From Owenia fusiformis (Eukaryota; Annelida; Polychaeta; Sabellida; Oweniidae): 62,000 nt of DNA. The stretch covers positions 6,409,615 through 6,471,614 of the forward strand of contig CAIIXF020000012.1 in NCBI GenBank assembly GCA_903813345.2, in the 5' to 3' direction. A program made the translations under genes and the position numbers. Positions 44,740 to 57,550 of this stretch are shown piece after piece; position 1 is the first letter of the stretch, and the number at the start of each line of letters is the position of its first letter. Below the pieces are notes generated by a model that had not been told where the DNA came from, ran no database searches, and saw only the letters and a program-made list of their open reading frames with translations.

Positions 44740-46216
44740 TTTATTTATATTTGTATATTTGATTCAAAGTCAATACCCAGCTTTCATTTTTATGTCCATT
44801 CCCAAGAAACTTCTGTAGCGTATTGAAAAATATTCAAACTGTCTCTGCTTATTAACAGTTTCGAAACTCAAAAAGTCATTTCATTTTTTGAAACACTGAA
44901 ATAAACAATTGGTATAGAATGCGATAGAAAGTATAAATCCATTTTGTTTATTTTGTTTAAACATCACCTTATCATTAAAAACAAAGTTCATAGAATGTTC
45001 AGGATAAACTGCAGGTTGGAGACAATAGGCATCTTGTTTGCGGTTCGATAAAGTCATTATACAACACATCTAGTGTTAGGACAGTATACAAAGTCATTAT
45101 CATAATGTGATCGAACAATACAAAATAATACAATGATTTTGCAAATGCACACAGTATTTATTAATGTACGTTGCAAGAGCTTTAGAATGGGTATATTTTT
45201 TATTCTATTCATTATTTTACCACCGAGGATCAATTATCGCATCGATAAAAATGATGTATGATTGAATCCTCTTACTTTTTTATAGATTGAATAAATCCAA
45301 TTTGAATTCTAAATAACTGCAAGTCAATGTATGCTACTGAATATATATTTATTAAATACATTATACATTTGATTAAGGTTTCATTTTTATATTTAAACAT
45401 GTCCGTGTCATTGCTTTTTTTGTTGTCGCTTTCCATTCAAAACTGAAATACATAAACGTAATAAATTTAATACACAAATGCATCATACAAATAATCTCAT
45501 TCCATGTGTTGAAATAATCAGTGAAACATTTTACATTGATACAGGAGTACATATATTTTGGCGAACTGATGTGACATCAAATACAACAATATCTGTTAAT
45601 GCTCAATAATGCCACATTGACTATAAATTTAACAATGTTCAAAAATGTTATACATTTAACAGGTCTGATAGAGTTAAGTAACACTTATGAAGAGTAAGAA
45701 AGATAGTGAAGTAAATAAACTAGAATTATTGAGCAAGTAATTAAAAGTAACCAAGCCCAGAAATGACACGGATGGCCTATGTACTTATGTATTAAGCACG
45801 TGTAAGAAATGTAAAGAAATTGAATCGACGCTACGCAAGATATTAGCAACAAGATTAGTTAACAAGATTTTCAACAGATAATATTTCAGAATGATTATTC
45901 GAAAATCCACTCATTAACGTTTTCAAAAATGACTTCTGTAGCAAAAATCCCCTGAGTTTGAATCGGGTAGACATGGATTCAAAGACAACAAATCAATACT
46001 ATAGTAATGTCTGCCTTAAAAATCAACTAACAAGCTAATGAAAATATCTGACGTTTTGCCTGCTTGACACGTGAAGACGAGAAAAAGACATCCATCCGCT
46101 GTCAGTTGAGCGCTTGGCAAACTACTTTACTAAATAAAAGGATAGAATATAATCTGATTATTAAATACTCTATTCTGAAAGCCAAGAAAAAAACTAAACG
46201 TAGTTTTACAATGCCA
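44740..46216. other. Intergenic region / probable 3' UTR of the TSP1 gene
   Basis: It follows the stop codon at 46217. No further coding exon was seen. Minus-strand AATAAA signals occur near 45345 and 45150, but the polyadenylation site cannot be chosen from sequence alone. Confidence 0.35.
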
Positions 46217-46428
46217 TTATCCTGTCCCAGGAGGTGTCTTGCATAAGCCACAGCAGCTGCCTTCTAACGGATCGGAGCCAAAATCACATATTGGGCATAA
46301 CTCGTATTTGCATTTGTCCTCGGTGGTTGTTGCAGTTTCTTCAGTTGTTGTAGGTTCTTCAGTTGTTGCAGGTGATGTGGTTGTTGTAGGAGATGTGCTA
46401 GCTGTTGTTTCAGCTGCTGCTACAGAAT
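46217..46428 (-). CDS. TSP1 gene, last exon: Thr-rich linker and Cys-rich tail
   Basis: Acceptor TTTAG, phase 1, stop codon TAA at 46219-46217. It begins with a mucin-like stretch (ETTASTSPTTTTSPATTEEP and more), likely O-glycosylated. It ends in a compact cysteine segment: KCKYELCPICDFGSDP, then GSCCGLCKTPPGTG. The CPxC...CCxxC pattern recalls the second half of a VWC subdomain. No membrane anchor follows, which supports secretion. Confidence 0.75.
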
Positions 46429-46711
46429 CTAAATCATAAATTCGTTTTATGATTAATAAATATGATACTGAACGAGTAGGTAGACGCGTGGAAATATCAC
46501 CCTAAACTTTAAATTCAATCGGGCACATGTAAATAAAACGAAAGGGAGAACTGATGCCTAGATGACCATTATTTCACATATTCAATACGTGAATCTTTAA
46601 GAAGTTTAGATCTTCGGCCATATTCGGCCATCTTCGGCCATCTTCGATTGCAGTAAAAAAAACGTTGCCTTATATCACATTTTGTAAAGTTAAGAGTAAA
46701 ATGGATCCTAC

Positions 46712-46951
46712 CGAATCCACTCATAAAGGGACAACATATGAGATGCTGTTTGTATTGCACGTGTTCTCCGATGCAATTCCCTTCTGAATATCGCCCATCT
46801 TTTATGCAAGGGCACTGTCTACTGCGTTGGCATACGTTGTAACCTGAATTGCAGCCGGATCTTTTCCTTCTATATGTCCGTATCGGTGTACAATGACAAA
46901 CCCATGGTGTCCAAGGCTCGTATGTATTGCATGTGGGTTTTGGAGTCGTAG
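46712..46951 (-). CDS. TSP1 gene, divergent TSP1-like module
   Basis: 240 bp, phase 1-1, acceptor GTTTTAG, donor GTAGGA. It opens TTPKPTCNTYEPWTPWVCHC and continues with RRKRSGC, QRSRQCPCI, GNCIGEHVQYKQH and ICCPF. The E-P-W-x-P-W-V-C start and the CC ending match the exon at 48835-49116, so these two form a sub-family. The middle loop is longer than in canonical TSP1 repeats. Confidence 0.7.
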
Positions 46952-47176
46952 CTAAAACACACGAAATGAAAACGTTGAGTAACAGACATTCATTCATATT
47001 CTGAAATTTGCAATCTTCGTTTTTGAGTCAATAACATAAACGGTGAAAATACAATGTTCCAAATTGGATTTTACATCGATCAATTTGTTTTTTGAATTAT
47101 TTATTAACGTTTTCGTTGTGCTCTACATTTACTTCTCAATGCAATCAACTCGTATTGTTTGGGTGTCCGTACGTAC

Positions 47177-47356
47177 CGCAAGTTTTTGCATAGCAGAGTT
47201 CGTCTGTGTGCTCGTAATTCTTTCCGTCACACGTCGTGGATCCTCCAGTTGTTCCGTATATTTTAGTTCTAGTTCTAAGTTTCGGTCGGATTCCCGTTCC
47301 ACATGTGACACTACACGCTCCAATTGACCAGTCGCTCCATTTACTCCATCTACAAC
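47177..47356 (-). CDS. TSP1 gene, TSP1 repeat
   Basis: 180 bp, phase 1-1, acceptor TTTGTAG, donor GTACGT. It reads CRWSKWSDWSIGACSVTCGT, then RTRTKIYG and a closing ELCYAKTC. Full W-x2-W-x2-W ladder, CSVTCG core and alternating Arg residues: a canonical repeat with six cysteines. Confidence 0.85.
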
Positions 47357-47451
47357 CTACAAACAACAAGGTTTCGAAAGGGGAAATTGTATTGTATGTT
47401 ACATTTTGATCAATAGACCTTTCCAACCTTATTGTAGATGAAAGAAGCTAG

Positions 47452-47583
47452 GATATATCGGCTAGATTGATGATGTCATTGGTTGTTGGTACCACTCCAT
47501 CCAAATGAAAAAAGATAAACTTATTGCCAATTTTGAAAAAGAACAACATATGACATCATCAATCTAGCCAATATATTATAGGT
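47452..47583. repeat. Intronic hairpin repeat
   Basis: 'ggctagattgatgatgtcat' at the left and 'atgacatcatcaatctagcc' at the right are exact reverse complements. Probably a small MITE in the intron upstream of the exon at 47177-47356. Confidence 0.75.
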
Positions 47584-48125
47584 TCCTTGATATATAAAAA
47601 GGTTGCAGAATGCACTGGAAAGGTATTTTACTGTAGACTCTGGTATCGAATCGTTAAACATTTATCAATAAGCAGCAATACACAAAACTAAATGTTGCAA
47701 AACATCGAAAAAGTCATCATGCCCGCCAAGTGATTTTACCCAGCAAGCCCTAAATCTAATCAGATGATTTTGGCATCATTCTGCTTTTGCATCTGAAAAA
47801 GTTAACTGAGTTGAATCGGTGATAGGTTTTCCTGGAATTTTGGTCACATGATTTATGCTGCGCCCGTGCGCCCATCGTCCGCCTAGACTAAGCAGACCCA
47901 CCATGAAGTACAATGTAGTACTTCGAATATTTGTTGAACGTTTCCACATTATTTGTTACAAACAACCATAAACATGCATGATTCGATGCTAATTCCGATG
48001 ACACAATGTAAAATGATGTTCGTTGACTCATTTTTTTAAAATATTGGAATAAGGGAACATGGACGTGACCTGCCAAGTTAGTTGCACTGAAGACGGGCCT
48101 TTTGGTATAAGCTTGTATGACTTAC

Positions 48126-48326
48126 ATTTTGGCGCAGGACATTGCGTATTAACTTTCTTTTGGGTTTCTGTTTCGACAAATGGTCTTGGACATCGATTTG
48201 GATCTCTTTGTCTGACCCTGGCTCTTGAACAATATGCAAGTGTCGTTGAACCGCATCGAGGGATCCCAGGGGGGCAACTTTTGCAACTCCAAGATGTCCA
48301 CTTGGACCACTGTCCCCATGTACAAG
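48126..48326 (-). CDS. TSP1 gene, divergent TSP1-like module
   Basis: 201 bp, phase 1-1, acceptor TCTGTAG, donor GTAAGT. It opens CTWGQWSKWTSWSCKSCPPG and ends PRPFVETETQKKVNTQCPAP. The CSxTCG core is replaced by CxxCPPG. The module at 53159-53344 shares this layout, including the E-T-x-T-x-x-K-x-x end. Confidence 0.75.
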
Positions 48327-48834
48327 CTACAGAAAAATTATATCACTGGAAAGGTTTCGTATCAACGCTTTGTTTAATGTATCCATAGCTCTGTACGTTT
48401 ACGTTAACATGACTTTTTTCAAATTTTTGATTTATTTATATGCATAACGCATTTCAATCGAGCTCATAGCATCTCTGTAATGTCTCTTAATGTATGTTTT
48501 TATTTGTTGTACGCATTCACAGTTTGTAAATAAACCATAATACATACATTATATGGTTAATGTCGTATCACAATTCACCGATTAGGAGCTAGATCTAATA
48601 AATACACAAATTGAATTCAGTATGTAGCGTATCAAGTAATCCCAGAGCTGCTCCAAAAATTGTTATTTACTTGTAAATATACTTTAATATTTGAATAGAT
48701 ATAGCATCATACACATAGCCTAGTCGGTGTTTGACCTAGCCGTCAGCGGCGTGGCAAAGTGAACAAAATTTATGATATCCCCATGTTAAGGATTTTTAGG
48801 AGAACGAATACTATCATCAATACACCTAGCTTAC

Positions 48835-49116
48835 TTGTACAACACTGTTGTGTTTTATACTCTATTGAAGAACCGGGGCACGATGGTCCACCCCCTCCTC
48901 CACTCCTACGAGAAACTTCAACTGCAGCGCCAGCGTCATCAGCGTTTCGTTTCGAATATGGACACGGTGGACAAACCCTTGTTCTAGTGCAAGTCTGAGT
49001 ACCGCATGGCATGTGCGCAAGTCGGTCATCATCGCCATCGGGGTCACCTCGTTTCTTGCGGTATATTGAGCAGCTTCCGCACACCCAGGGTTGCCATGGT
49101 TCCCAAACACCACACG
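48835..49116 (-). CDS. TSP1 gene, divergent TSP1-like module with long loop
   Basis: 282 bp, phase 1-1, acceptor TATATAG, donor GTAAGC. It opens CGVWEPWQPWVCGSCSIYRK, then has an acidic stretch (GDPDGDDDR), CTRTRVCPPCPYSKR, a Gly run (SGGGGGPSCPG) and the end IEYKTQQCCT. It is the largest module in the chain, and the Gly/Asp-rich loop is unusual for a TSP1 domain. Confidence 0.7.
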
Positions 49117-49860
49117 CTATATACAAAACGATTTCGTGATTTACAACACTGTTATATGATTGTATCTTAAACATCTTAAATATCTTAAACTGAAGAAAAG
49201 GGGATGAAATAATTTTGGAGACATGTTAGTCGCACACTCAATCAAATATGATACCAACCTTAATTTGGGTTGAAACTGAAGCGAGAAAAAATAACTAACG
49301 TAGAAAACAGCATTTAAAGTAAAAAGGTTTAAAGTAATGCATGCCAACTTTTCATAACGTTTATTTTTAAATAACTTTTGATTTAAAAGATGGCGTGTTG
49401 TTGACACTTCTATCAAAAATGTATAAAAAATTGGCAGATCGAAAATAGTTTTTGATAATTTATCTCAAACTATGATGTTTTCTGTTTTAGCTATTTTGCT
49501 GTCAAATGAAACATCAAGTACTTATCAATCCATTGGGAATCCTATGAAAATCCAAATTAAAATTATTTTGCCAACAAATGCTGAAAATACCCATAGAGTC
49601 CCTTCAAATTCAAATTGATGATTATATTCAAATTGCTAATATGCATCGATTCCATAACACAATGTGGGCCATAAAATTCCTGCAATTTGATGGTTGATTT
49701 AGCTATTGCCCAATGCTTAAAATCAATAAGGAATCAAATTGGTCTGTTCGGTGTGTGGTAATTTTCTTGAAATCTAGAAACATCTAACAATTATCCATTT
49801 AACCGATAATAACGATTCAAACATGACCGTGCTCTATTCGTTATGCACTCGTTATGCACT

Positions 49861-49936
49861 CGTTGGACAGAATGTTAGTACAAATGCACTCACCTTCGGT
49901 TCGTGCTTTGTACAACATTCTGTCCAACTCGTGCTG
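49861..49936. repeat. Intronic hairpin repeat
   Basis: 'cgttggacagaatgtt' is mirrored by 'aacattctgtccaact' around 'caaatgcactcaccttcggt'. Preceded by a short direct repeat 'cgttatgcact'. Probably a small fold-back element. Confidence 0.6.
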
Positions 49937-50395
49937 AATTTCACCATATTGAATGGCCTATCATTATTTATTCCTTAATTAAACGATTGGAGAGGTGCCT
50001 TCCTTGTGCAAACATAATGGAATTATGATAAAATGTATTTGGTGTACATAAAAATGCGACATTACAAAAATTAATTAAAAAAGCTATGTATTGCTTTATA
50101 CCACTATAAATGAATGATTTATAGATTTAATGCAAACGATATATTATGGATTCAGCTAATTGAAACCGAACAAAACTGATTTATCCATTAGAATATCTAT
50201 ATTGCGCTGATGTACTGTAGATCTAGAGCGATGTAAATTGTACAGCCGTTTATCATAGTATTCGAAGATCATTGGATACAATTTATAAAGTGGAATATCA
50301 CGTGAATAATAGTTCATCGAATATACCTTTGACCATTAAATGTGTAGTGATATGCGCATACTTAATGTTTTCGAAATCAATAATAGTTGACTTAC

Positions 50396-50578
50396 GTTTG
50401 CATTCCTTAAGATAGCATATTCCATAACCGGTTTCAACCGAGTCCCCTTGACATACACATGGGCCTGGTTTATTGAACCATTGTTCTGTTCTAATTCTTG
50501 TCTTGATCTTTGTACCCAATCCACAGGTAACTGAACATTCCCCATCGACCCACTCTTTCCAAGCACTCCAGTAACAGC
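50396..50578 (-). CDS. TSP1 gene, TSP1 repeat
   Basis: 183 bp, phase 1-1, acceptor TTTGTAG, donor GTAAGT. CYWSAWKEWVDGECSVTCGL, then IKTRIRTEQW and GYGICYLKECK. Canonical six-cysteine plan plus one extra pair of cysteines in the loop (GPCVCQG). Confidence 0.85.
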
Positions 50579-50918
50579 CTACAAAGAGCGTGATTTGAAT
50601 ATGACCGTTAATAGATTCGTCCCTGATTTGAGATGTTTAAGATTTTTACAATAATGTATTATTTTACTATAAAAGGGTTACCGTTCTTATTATTTGGGAG
50701 AATTCAAACATTTTCACCCATTTTGAACTTTGAATCCATAATAACGTCACCGATTGATAATATATTGTGAATTTTTGGGAGATTTTGTTTCTGAGATTGT
50801 AAAGAATAGATTAATAGGTCAAATGTTGCTTGTAATTTTTTCACCCCTATAGATCTGATTCTGCCTTAATGAAACATATTTTGTTGTCTCAAATGATTTG
50901 TAATATACGTTTACATAC

Positions 50919-51098
50919 TTTTGCAACACTGTGTGTTACACTGTACGCTTCCAGTTTCAAAATGACTTCCTTCACATCTTGCACGAGTGTCGGGGATGAT
51001 TTCTTTAGTACGTGTTCGTCGCTTGAGTTTATTTCCCGTGCCACATGATTTGGAGCATTGTCCGTATTGCCACTGACCCCAGTGTTTCCATCTGCAAC
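50919..51098 (-). CDS. TSP1 gene, TSP1 repeat
   Basis: 180 bp, phase 1-1, acceptor ATTATAG, donor GTATGT. CRWKHWGQWQYGQCSKSCGT, then LKRRTRTKEI and VQCNTQCCK. Canonical, with an extra Cys next to the last one. Confidence 0.85.
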
Positions 51099-52300
51099 CT
51101 ATAATTATATGATTCTTTATTTCCTCCAATTTGGAGAGTAAATTAATACAAAAACACAGTATTAAATTACAATATATACATTAGATACAATAAAACGATA
51201 AATGGTGAAATGAGTAAGATAAGGTGATATTTGCTTACGACGTGATGTTTATATAGTTTGTGCCCATAAAGTCTCTTTACAAAGGAACATGTAGGATATA
51301 GCAAACAATGTCGTACGATTCTAACTTGAATTATGAATATTTTCTGGTCATGAATGTGGGTGTATCTTTTAGACCAATTCATAATCTTCAAGAAAATTAT
51401 ATAAAATGATAATTAAATTGACCAGACCTAAATGATATTGAAGGGGCAATGAACCAATCGACATACTCTTCCAAAAATGTTGACCTAATTTTCACCAAGA
51501 AAATTGAATTGCTCATGGGACTTTAAAGATACTGAATTTGGATGACCAAAAAGAACTGAAACTAATAGATAGCATGAGATTTTAAATGGAGAAATAACAT
51601 GTTGAACACTTATCTTAAAACAATTACGCCTTTCTTTCAAGAAATATTTGATACATTATAACAAAGAATAGTAATACATTATGTAAAAATTGATTGTTTT
51701 TTGGTAAAAATGAGGTCAACGTCTTTGACAAGTGTGTTGATTGGTTGATTGCAAGTTAAATATCTCCGAGTTTGTTTGACTTAATTATCCCTGTATATAA
51801 TTTTGTTTCAGATACTGAATTTATCTAAAAGATAAACCTGTCTTTATTGTCAGAAAATAGTCATAATCAAAGATTGAACCTTCTGAAATTGTTTGCGATA
51901 ACCTACAGCTCCTTTACATAGACGCTGGTCTCCGTATAGTCATTGTAAAGAGACTTCCGATATTCCGTTTTAATGCACATAAAAGTAACGCTAGTCATTT
52001 CGAATTCTTTGTGCGATTTTTCGTACTGTTGTAACAATCACTTTAAAGTAAGTAATCATTCAAAGCTGAGGTTTGATAATGAAATTATTTATCTCAAATT
52101 AAAAACATATTCCTGAGATCGACGTTAACAGCAAATAATAGTATATAAGTTTTACACACAAAATACGCAAAACGAAATATGATTCGAAATTCTGGATTAT
52201 AAAATTCAACAAGTCGATCATTTAACATTTCTCAGGAAAGTAAAGCAACGTTACTATACACACAAATCATTATAACAAATACATGTTAAAATATTTTTAC

Positions 52301-52480
52301 CATAACAAGGAGGTTGGTCGCAATTTTCGTATCCAGTTTCACTAGAGTCACCGGGGCATGTCGGTGGTCCGTTCGGAACCGAGAGTTTTCTTCGCACTCT
52401 CCTTTTATATTTCTTCCCAGGTCCGCATGTTGTGGAACATTTTCCATTTTGCCAAGGACCCCAGCCACTCCATACACAAC
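52301..52480 (-). CDS. TSP1 gene, TSP1 repeat (young sub-family)
   Basis: 180 bp, phase 1-1, acceptor ACATTAG, donor GTAAAA. CVWSGWGPWQNGKCSTTCGP, then KLSVPNGPPTCPGDSSETGY. Nearly the same nucleotide sequence as the exons at 56239 and 58064, which indicates recent copying. Even the intron start 'ctaatgtta' next to the acceptor is shared. Confidence 0.88.
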
Positions 52481-52722
52481 CTAATGTTATTATGTTTTAC
52501 TCGTACTTTGCAATCATTCAGATGAGGTGCAATAAGTAATATGAGGCAACATTCTAGATTTAATTTAGAGCCAGAAGAAGCAAGTTGCTCCCATGGTTGT
52601 TTGATACTGGTTAGTATTACACAATCTATAAGAATTGTGCCCATCGTTATAAGATGTCCAATTTATTTCAGTTCAACATCATCATACGCAAATTCAAATA
52701 AAAAGGTAAAGATAGATTAACT

Positions 52723-52774
52723 TCAGATGTTTCCCCTGAGACTTTACATGATCCCCAGTCACACCATCTACTGC
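52723..52774 (-). pseudogene. Possible vestige of a TSP1 exon
   Basis: After an AATGTAG acceptor-like site the minus strand reads SRWCDWGSCKVSGETSE, a W-x2-W-x2-C start, but it lacks the core and a donor. It sits in the intron between 53159 and 52480, where a module could have decayed. Weak evidence. Confidence 0.3.
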
Positions 52775-53158
52775 CTACATTATAGTTAAATCTTCTTACA
52801 AAATTAACTGTATACATTCTTAGAAAGATATGCCTTTTAAAAAATTATAATTTTGTTAATATTTCGAACGTCCAACATTTTCACTCTATTTACCTATATA
52901 ACTGTCATTTAAAATATCATCAAGTACGTATTAGACGGATAATACCCATATCGAAAATAGATAGGATCAAAAAACCATACTCGAATTAAATTGAAATTTA
53001 GAGATTGGATTCGAATCGAAATGGTGAAAATGTTGGATTGTCACAGGTATGTAGCAAATCTCACTTGAGTTACAAATTCATCAAGGCGAATTAATATGGC
53101 GCGAACATTATGAACTAAATGTACGAGTGTCCCATAACAAAGATTGAAGATAACTTAC

Positions 53159-53344
53159 ATAGTGAACCTGGGCAAAGTTTTCGTTTAGTTTCAGTTTTTG
53201 TCTCAATATGAGGAATGGGACAATTAGATGGTCGTGTTCGAGTCCCAGTCCGTCTACATGTCACAAAATGTGTGCCATGACACCCAGCGGGACAAGGGTC
53301 GCAAATCCAGTCTGACCAGATCCATACAGACCATGTACAATTAA
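53159..53344 (-). CDS. TSP1 gene, divergent TSP1-like module
   Basis: 186 bp, phase 1-1, acceptor ATTATAG, donor GTAAGT. NCTWSVWIWSDWICDPCPAG, then CRRTGTRTRPSNCP and ETKTETKRKLCPGS. It shares the CxxCPxG core and E-T-x-T end with the module at 48126-48326. Confidence 0.75.
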
Positions 53345-54305
53345 CTATAATCCAGAATGATGCGTTTAATAGACAGTTTTGAGAGATTTTGATGTAAAAG
53401 GGTTCGGGTAGCCGTTCTCACTTTACAGAAGTACAATTTTGAAAAGTCGATTTCAAACGAAAACTTTAAATTCATTAATTTTGTATTTTTCTCCTAAAAT
53501 TCAAAACAACTTCCCAAACTGTTCTAAACTGTCACATTATGAAAATCCAACTTTAGGTTTGTAAGTTTGTTATCGGAATATTGATTTTTCTTACACTTCT
53601 TAAGAAAATTCAAACATGGGTGACCTCAAAGCAAAACAAAGTTTATTTCATCGACTCTTTTTGATAACAATTGATATACCTCATCAGGTGAACGCGTTTC
53701 CTATTCTATTGAAAAATATGTAAGTCGTTACAATGTTTAGCATATTTTACAATAAAAATCTTCTAGATTTGTTGGATTTTTCTTGCAAAATAAAAGAACC
53801 CTTTGTGTATTTTGTCCGTTAGGCGGACGTAAAATAGAATTCTACGAGAGGCGTAAAATAGTTCTTATGTTCTAATATTTTTAATTAAACACATTAATTT
53901 CTGAACTTTTACCATACGAGGGTCGCCCAATGATACAAATAATATAATAATATATAATTTATATTTGTAAAGGAATCAAATTTACATAATTTGAAGGCAA
54001 TTGTGCATATCTGCAATACCGATATATTAGTATTTTTATACAGTTACTTCAAATGTACAAAATATGGATGAGGCTACCCGTAGCAGTTTCTTTATACTTT
54101 TACTTATCACTTTACAATAGTTTTAGTTTACAATTGATCTTGCAAACAGTAAGAATGGCAGTTTTAGTTCTAGATGTTGATCAATAGAAGATTAAAGTTA
54201 TTGGCCTGATTTTGGTCTGATGGAACCAGTGTTGAGATATGGCTCTGATATATTAAAGAATTGAAAATATGATCTCAAATTCCCTGATGATTGAATAAGA
54301 CTTAC

Positions 54306-54527
54306 CACAAAAGCAACTATTCCAGGCATTTATTATGAACTTAAAGCCATCTGGACAGGACTTTATTTTTATTTCTACGCCACTGTTTTTGTCCCCGAAT
54401 GCGATATTCATCAAGCATTTGTACTCGTTATTCTGAAGCGGTTGGTGCCATACAGGATTGTTGTTTTCTTCGAGGCAGCACCATGGGGGGCTGGAGGTAT
54501 ATCGCCAATGTGGCGGTGGTGGGCATA
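54306..54527 (-). CDS. TSP1 gene, unrecognised Cys module (copy 2)
   Basis: 222 bp, phase 1-1, acceptor TTTCTTAG, donor GTAAGT. CPPPPHWRYTSSPPWCCLEE, then a variable middle (YKCLMNIAFGD) and the end SCPDGFKFIINAWNSCFC. It shares with the exon at 58828 a C-P-P start, PP-x(1-2)-CC, and CP-x-G-x2-F-x-I with C-x13-C-x-C. I know no family with this pattern. One additional Cys is present compared with the other copy. Confidence 0.7.
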
Positions 54528-55129
54528 CTAAGAAAGTAAACATAAGGACTGAATTATTTAATCCGCGTCTATATCTTTGCCACACGGACACAAGTTTGTT
54601 TTTATTTCAGTTTAATGGTTATATTTCTTCTTCCATTTGTACTAGATAGTTATTGAGGAACGGTTGGGGCTATACAGATTTATAGTTTTAAACGATATGT
54701 CAACGTAACAAGATGGAAGAACTTCCGGGCTTCGTTTTCGTAAAGATATTTTTATTTCTCGATTTTACACCACTTATAAGTCAAGTTGTGGACAATAATT
54801 TGGCTCAAAGTTAAGAAAGATAGTCTTGTTTAAGAATATTTAATTAATATACATGCGGTTTTATGTTTGGTATATGAACGAAGGCGCAATTCATATATTT
54901 AGTCACTCGATTTTGTTACGTTGAAATGAAATGAAATAGATGAGTACCAGTGATGATAATATACTACTTCCTAAAGCTTCCTATTACGTCCAATTTGGTT
55001 GTTCAAGACGTTTTGCACAAATATATCCAATTAAGAAAATAATGATCCAATTTTGTTCATATTTGGTAGGTATAAACCCCCATCTTATTCCCTTACATTG
55101 CCGAGTTTTTATTACTTAACGTTTTACGG

Positions 55130-55510
55130 TTACTATCTGAACTATCCCACATCATTTGAGACTGAATACTCTATCTTTTATGAGTACTAGTATCTACAAC
55201 TATTTTTGATGTTATAATTTGAGTATTGGCTATCGATGTTTTAAATTTTTCTTCAACATATGACTTTAGTATGAATGAAATGTCCCTTGGTGTTCTGGTC
55301 CTGGTCGGATTGTGATATTGGTTCTCGATTGGAGGGGGGAGGGGAATGTTAGACATTGTTTCTTTTCACGTTAGATCATGGTTTTGGGATATATAGGGTC
55401 TACTTTTCTTATGACAGATTTACACTTACAGTTTGCTTTTCTTGTTGTGTTTCTTTAAAGTTTTTAGCCACCCTTCCCTTTGGCATTTGCGCTTGAATAT
55501 ATTTATTTAC
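55130..55510 (-). mobile_element. Penelope-like pLTR/5' fragment in an intron
   Basis: The minus strand carries the terminal-repeat blocks ('cttccctttggcatttgcgc' on plus) and the eroded ORF start SNIPLPPPIENQYHNPTRTR, then PRDISFILKS. This matches the fragment at 18285-18640 in inverted orientation. It lies in the 1.7 kb intron between the exons at 56239 and 54527. Confidence 0.7.
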
Positions 55511-56238
55511 TGGTTGGGATAATATACGGGTTTATTCCTCCTGACTATATGATATTTCCCAGTAATAAGCTTTCATCCAATAACTGCCGTCACTAAACCA
55601 TAGCATATGGTTATTAACCTATTATATAGCATATGACGCAGTATGCTATGAATTATGCACTCTGAAAACGAGCGTTTTCATGATTACGCGTCATTCCGTT
55701 ACTTTTTTGAATTTTAACGCGCTTTGCCGTTAAAATAATGTTATTTATTAACATTTAACGTTCCAATTTTAACACTTCCCGTTTTACACGTGTTTTCAAA
55801 GACGTTCACTGGTTTTAAGAGTGTGGATTTTTTATTAATCAGGGGGTCAATATGTTAAATCGACATGTCTGAGACGGACCCTCATTTCAATTTGAAAATT
55901 CGCCTATTTTTCCTTGGGTAACGAATGTACAAATGTATACAGATATTAATTTTACACTGAAGCGGCTTTGAGTGTTTTATACCGAACTGCGGGTTTCTAA
56001 ACTTAACTGTGTTACTATTTATGTTACGCCATCCAAACTTTACAAAATAACCATAAAACATCTGATATCAATTTCATATGTTATCAAATATATAACTCGA
56101 CAGTACAAACTCTCATCTTTGACAAATACCCCCCCCCCCTCCTGATTCAGAGCAACACGTAACATATATATAACTTTAAGCTGATTATAAAGAAAAATTG
56201 GAATGTGCAGTTTCACATAAATAAGCTATAGTTCTCAC

Positions 56239-56418
56239 CATAACAAGGAGGTTGATCACAGTTGATATATCCAGTCTCGATAGATTCACCTGGGCATGTC
56301 GGTGGTCCATTCGGAACCGAGAGTTTTCTTCGCACTCTACGTTTATATTTCTTCCCAGGTCCGCATGTTGTTGAACATTTTCCATTTTGCCAAGGACCCC
56401 AGCCACTCCACAAACAGC
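56239..56418 (-). CDS. TSP1 gene, TSP1 repeat (young sub-family)
   Basis: 180 bp, phase 1-1, donor GTGAGA. CLWSGWGPWQNGKCSTTCGP, then RRKLSVPNGPPTCPG and YINCDQPPCYG. It differs from the exon at 58064 by only a few bases, and the upstream intron (56419-56680) is also duplicated at 58244-58497. Confidence 0.88.
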
Positions 56419-57550
56419 CTAATGTTATAATGTTTCATTATTCTTTACAATTATTTTGATGTGGTTAAATTGGCAAAAATCTAATTTATTTCAGAAAACA
56501 TTTCTGAGAGATTGGTCAGTAATTTCTTTTTAGATTGACAAAGAGAAAGAATGATATCATATGTATATTCAATATTTCGTAAAAATAAAAAATACCTTCT
56601 GTTAATGATGTATTCATACATTGTTTGCTACATTTATACATTGTGTAAAATCAGGATAAACATTGAATGAAATGGGGGTGAGCGTTTCATAATATACCAA
56701 TACGCGATAACGTTTAGTTTTCGTTCAGTTTAGTTAACTCTCGTTTGAAGAGCTCTCATGCACGGTACAACATCGTCTACATCCGGGTTCTTTCCCATTG
56801 GATTACACAGGGGTGCTATTTTCAATGCCGCACTGCGACTTTATTAAACATTTATGTAGAGTTGCATTTGCAGAAATGATAGGTATGTATGTAATTAAGA
56901 TATATAACAAGGCTTTTTGAACTGTAATCCCCAAATCCGAAGAAATCTGTAGTTGAAAATGCCGTCCAATTTCAGTGACGTCACTGATTTCCCAAATTGC
57001 TCAGACTTCATCGAAGATCGAAAAAATATCAATAATGTTACTTCGAATCTCCGATTATCTATCAATAGATTGGATCATATAACTATGCTTGAGGGCTGAT
57101 GGAAGATCAGAAGCTGAGAAACGTTCAGAGTACAGACTCGTTCGGCGGGCCAATGAAAATTTGTCCCCCCCCCAGCGATGCATCATGGGAGATATTTATG
57201 TAAATTACCACCTGAACTCTTATCGCGAATAGGAGTATTGGTGATGAAAGCCATATGTGCAAAGTATTGTTCAAATTTTTTTGAATTCTGAATTTAATGA
57301 ATGACTGATTCAGTTGAAACCGCGTTTCAGTTTTGCCCTTGCAACTTGGTATCCAATGTATCATTACAGGGCTATCATTGAATTCAGAGCCATGTGAAAT
57401 CTAAATATACGATGAAAGTTTGGAGTGAAAACTTTAAATTAAAATTAGACCCTATCACTATGTTGCCCTTCGAAATGAGATTATTGCTATACTGAACAGA
57501 CAATGATGAACTACTGAAATGATCACTTTATTTTAACGGGTCTTCCTTAC

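Noticed and set aside
44985-45360. Polyadenylation signal for the TSP1 gene
   Set aside because: AATAAA-like words are expected by chance in such AT-rich DNA; no downstream GU-rich element could be singled out.
46239-46439. Plus-strand Val/Ser-rich frame
   Set aside because: It is the reverse complement of the Thr-rich linker in the last exon.
48059-48388. 109-codon plus-strand ORF
   Set aside because: It lies exactly opposite the exon at 48126-48326, which has splice borders and a module pattern on the minus strand.
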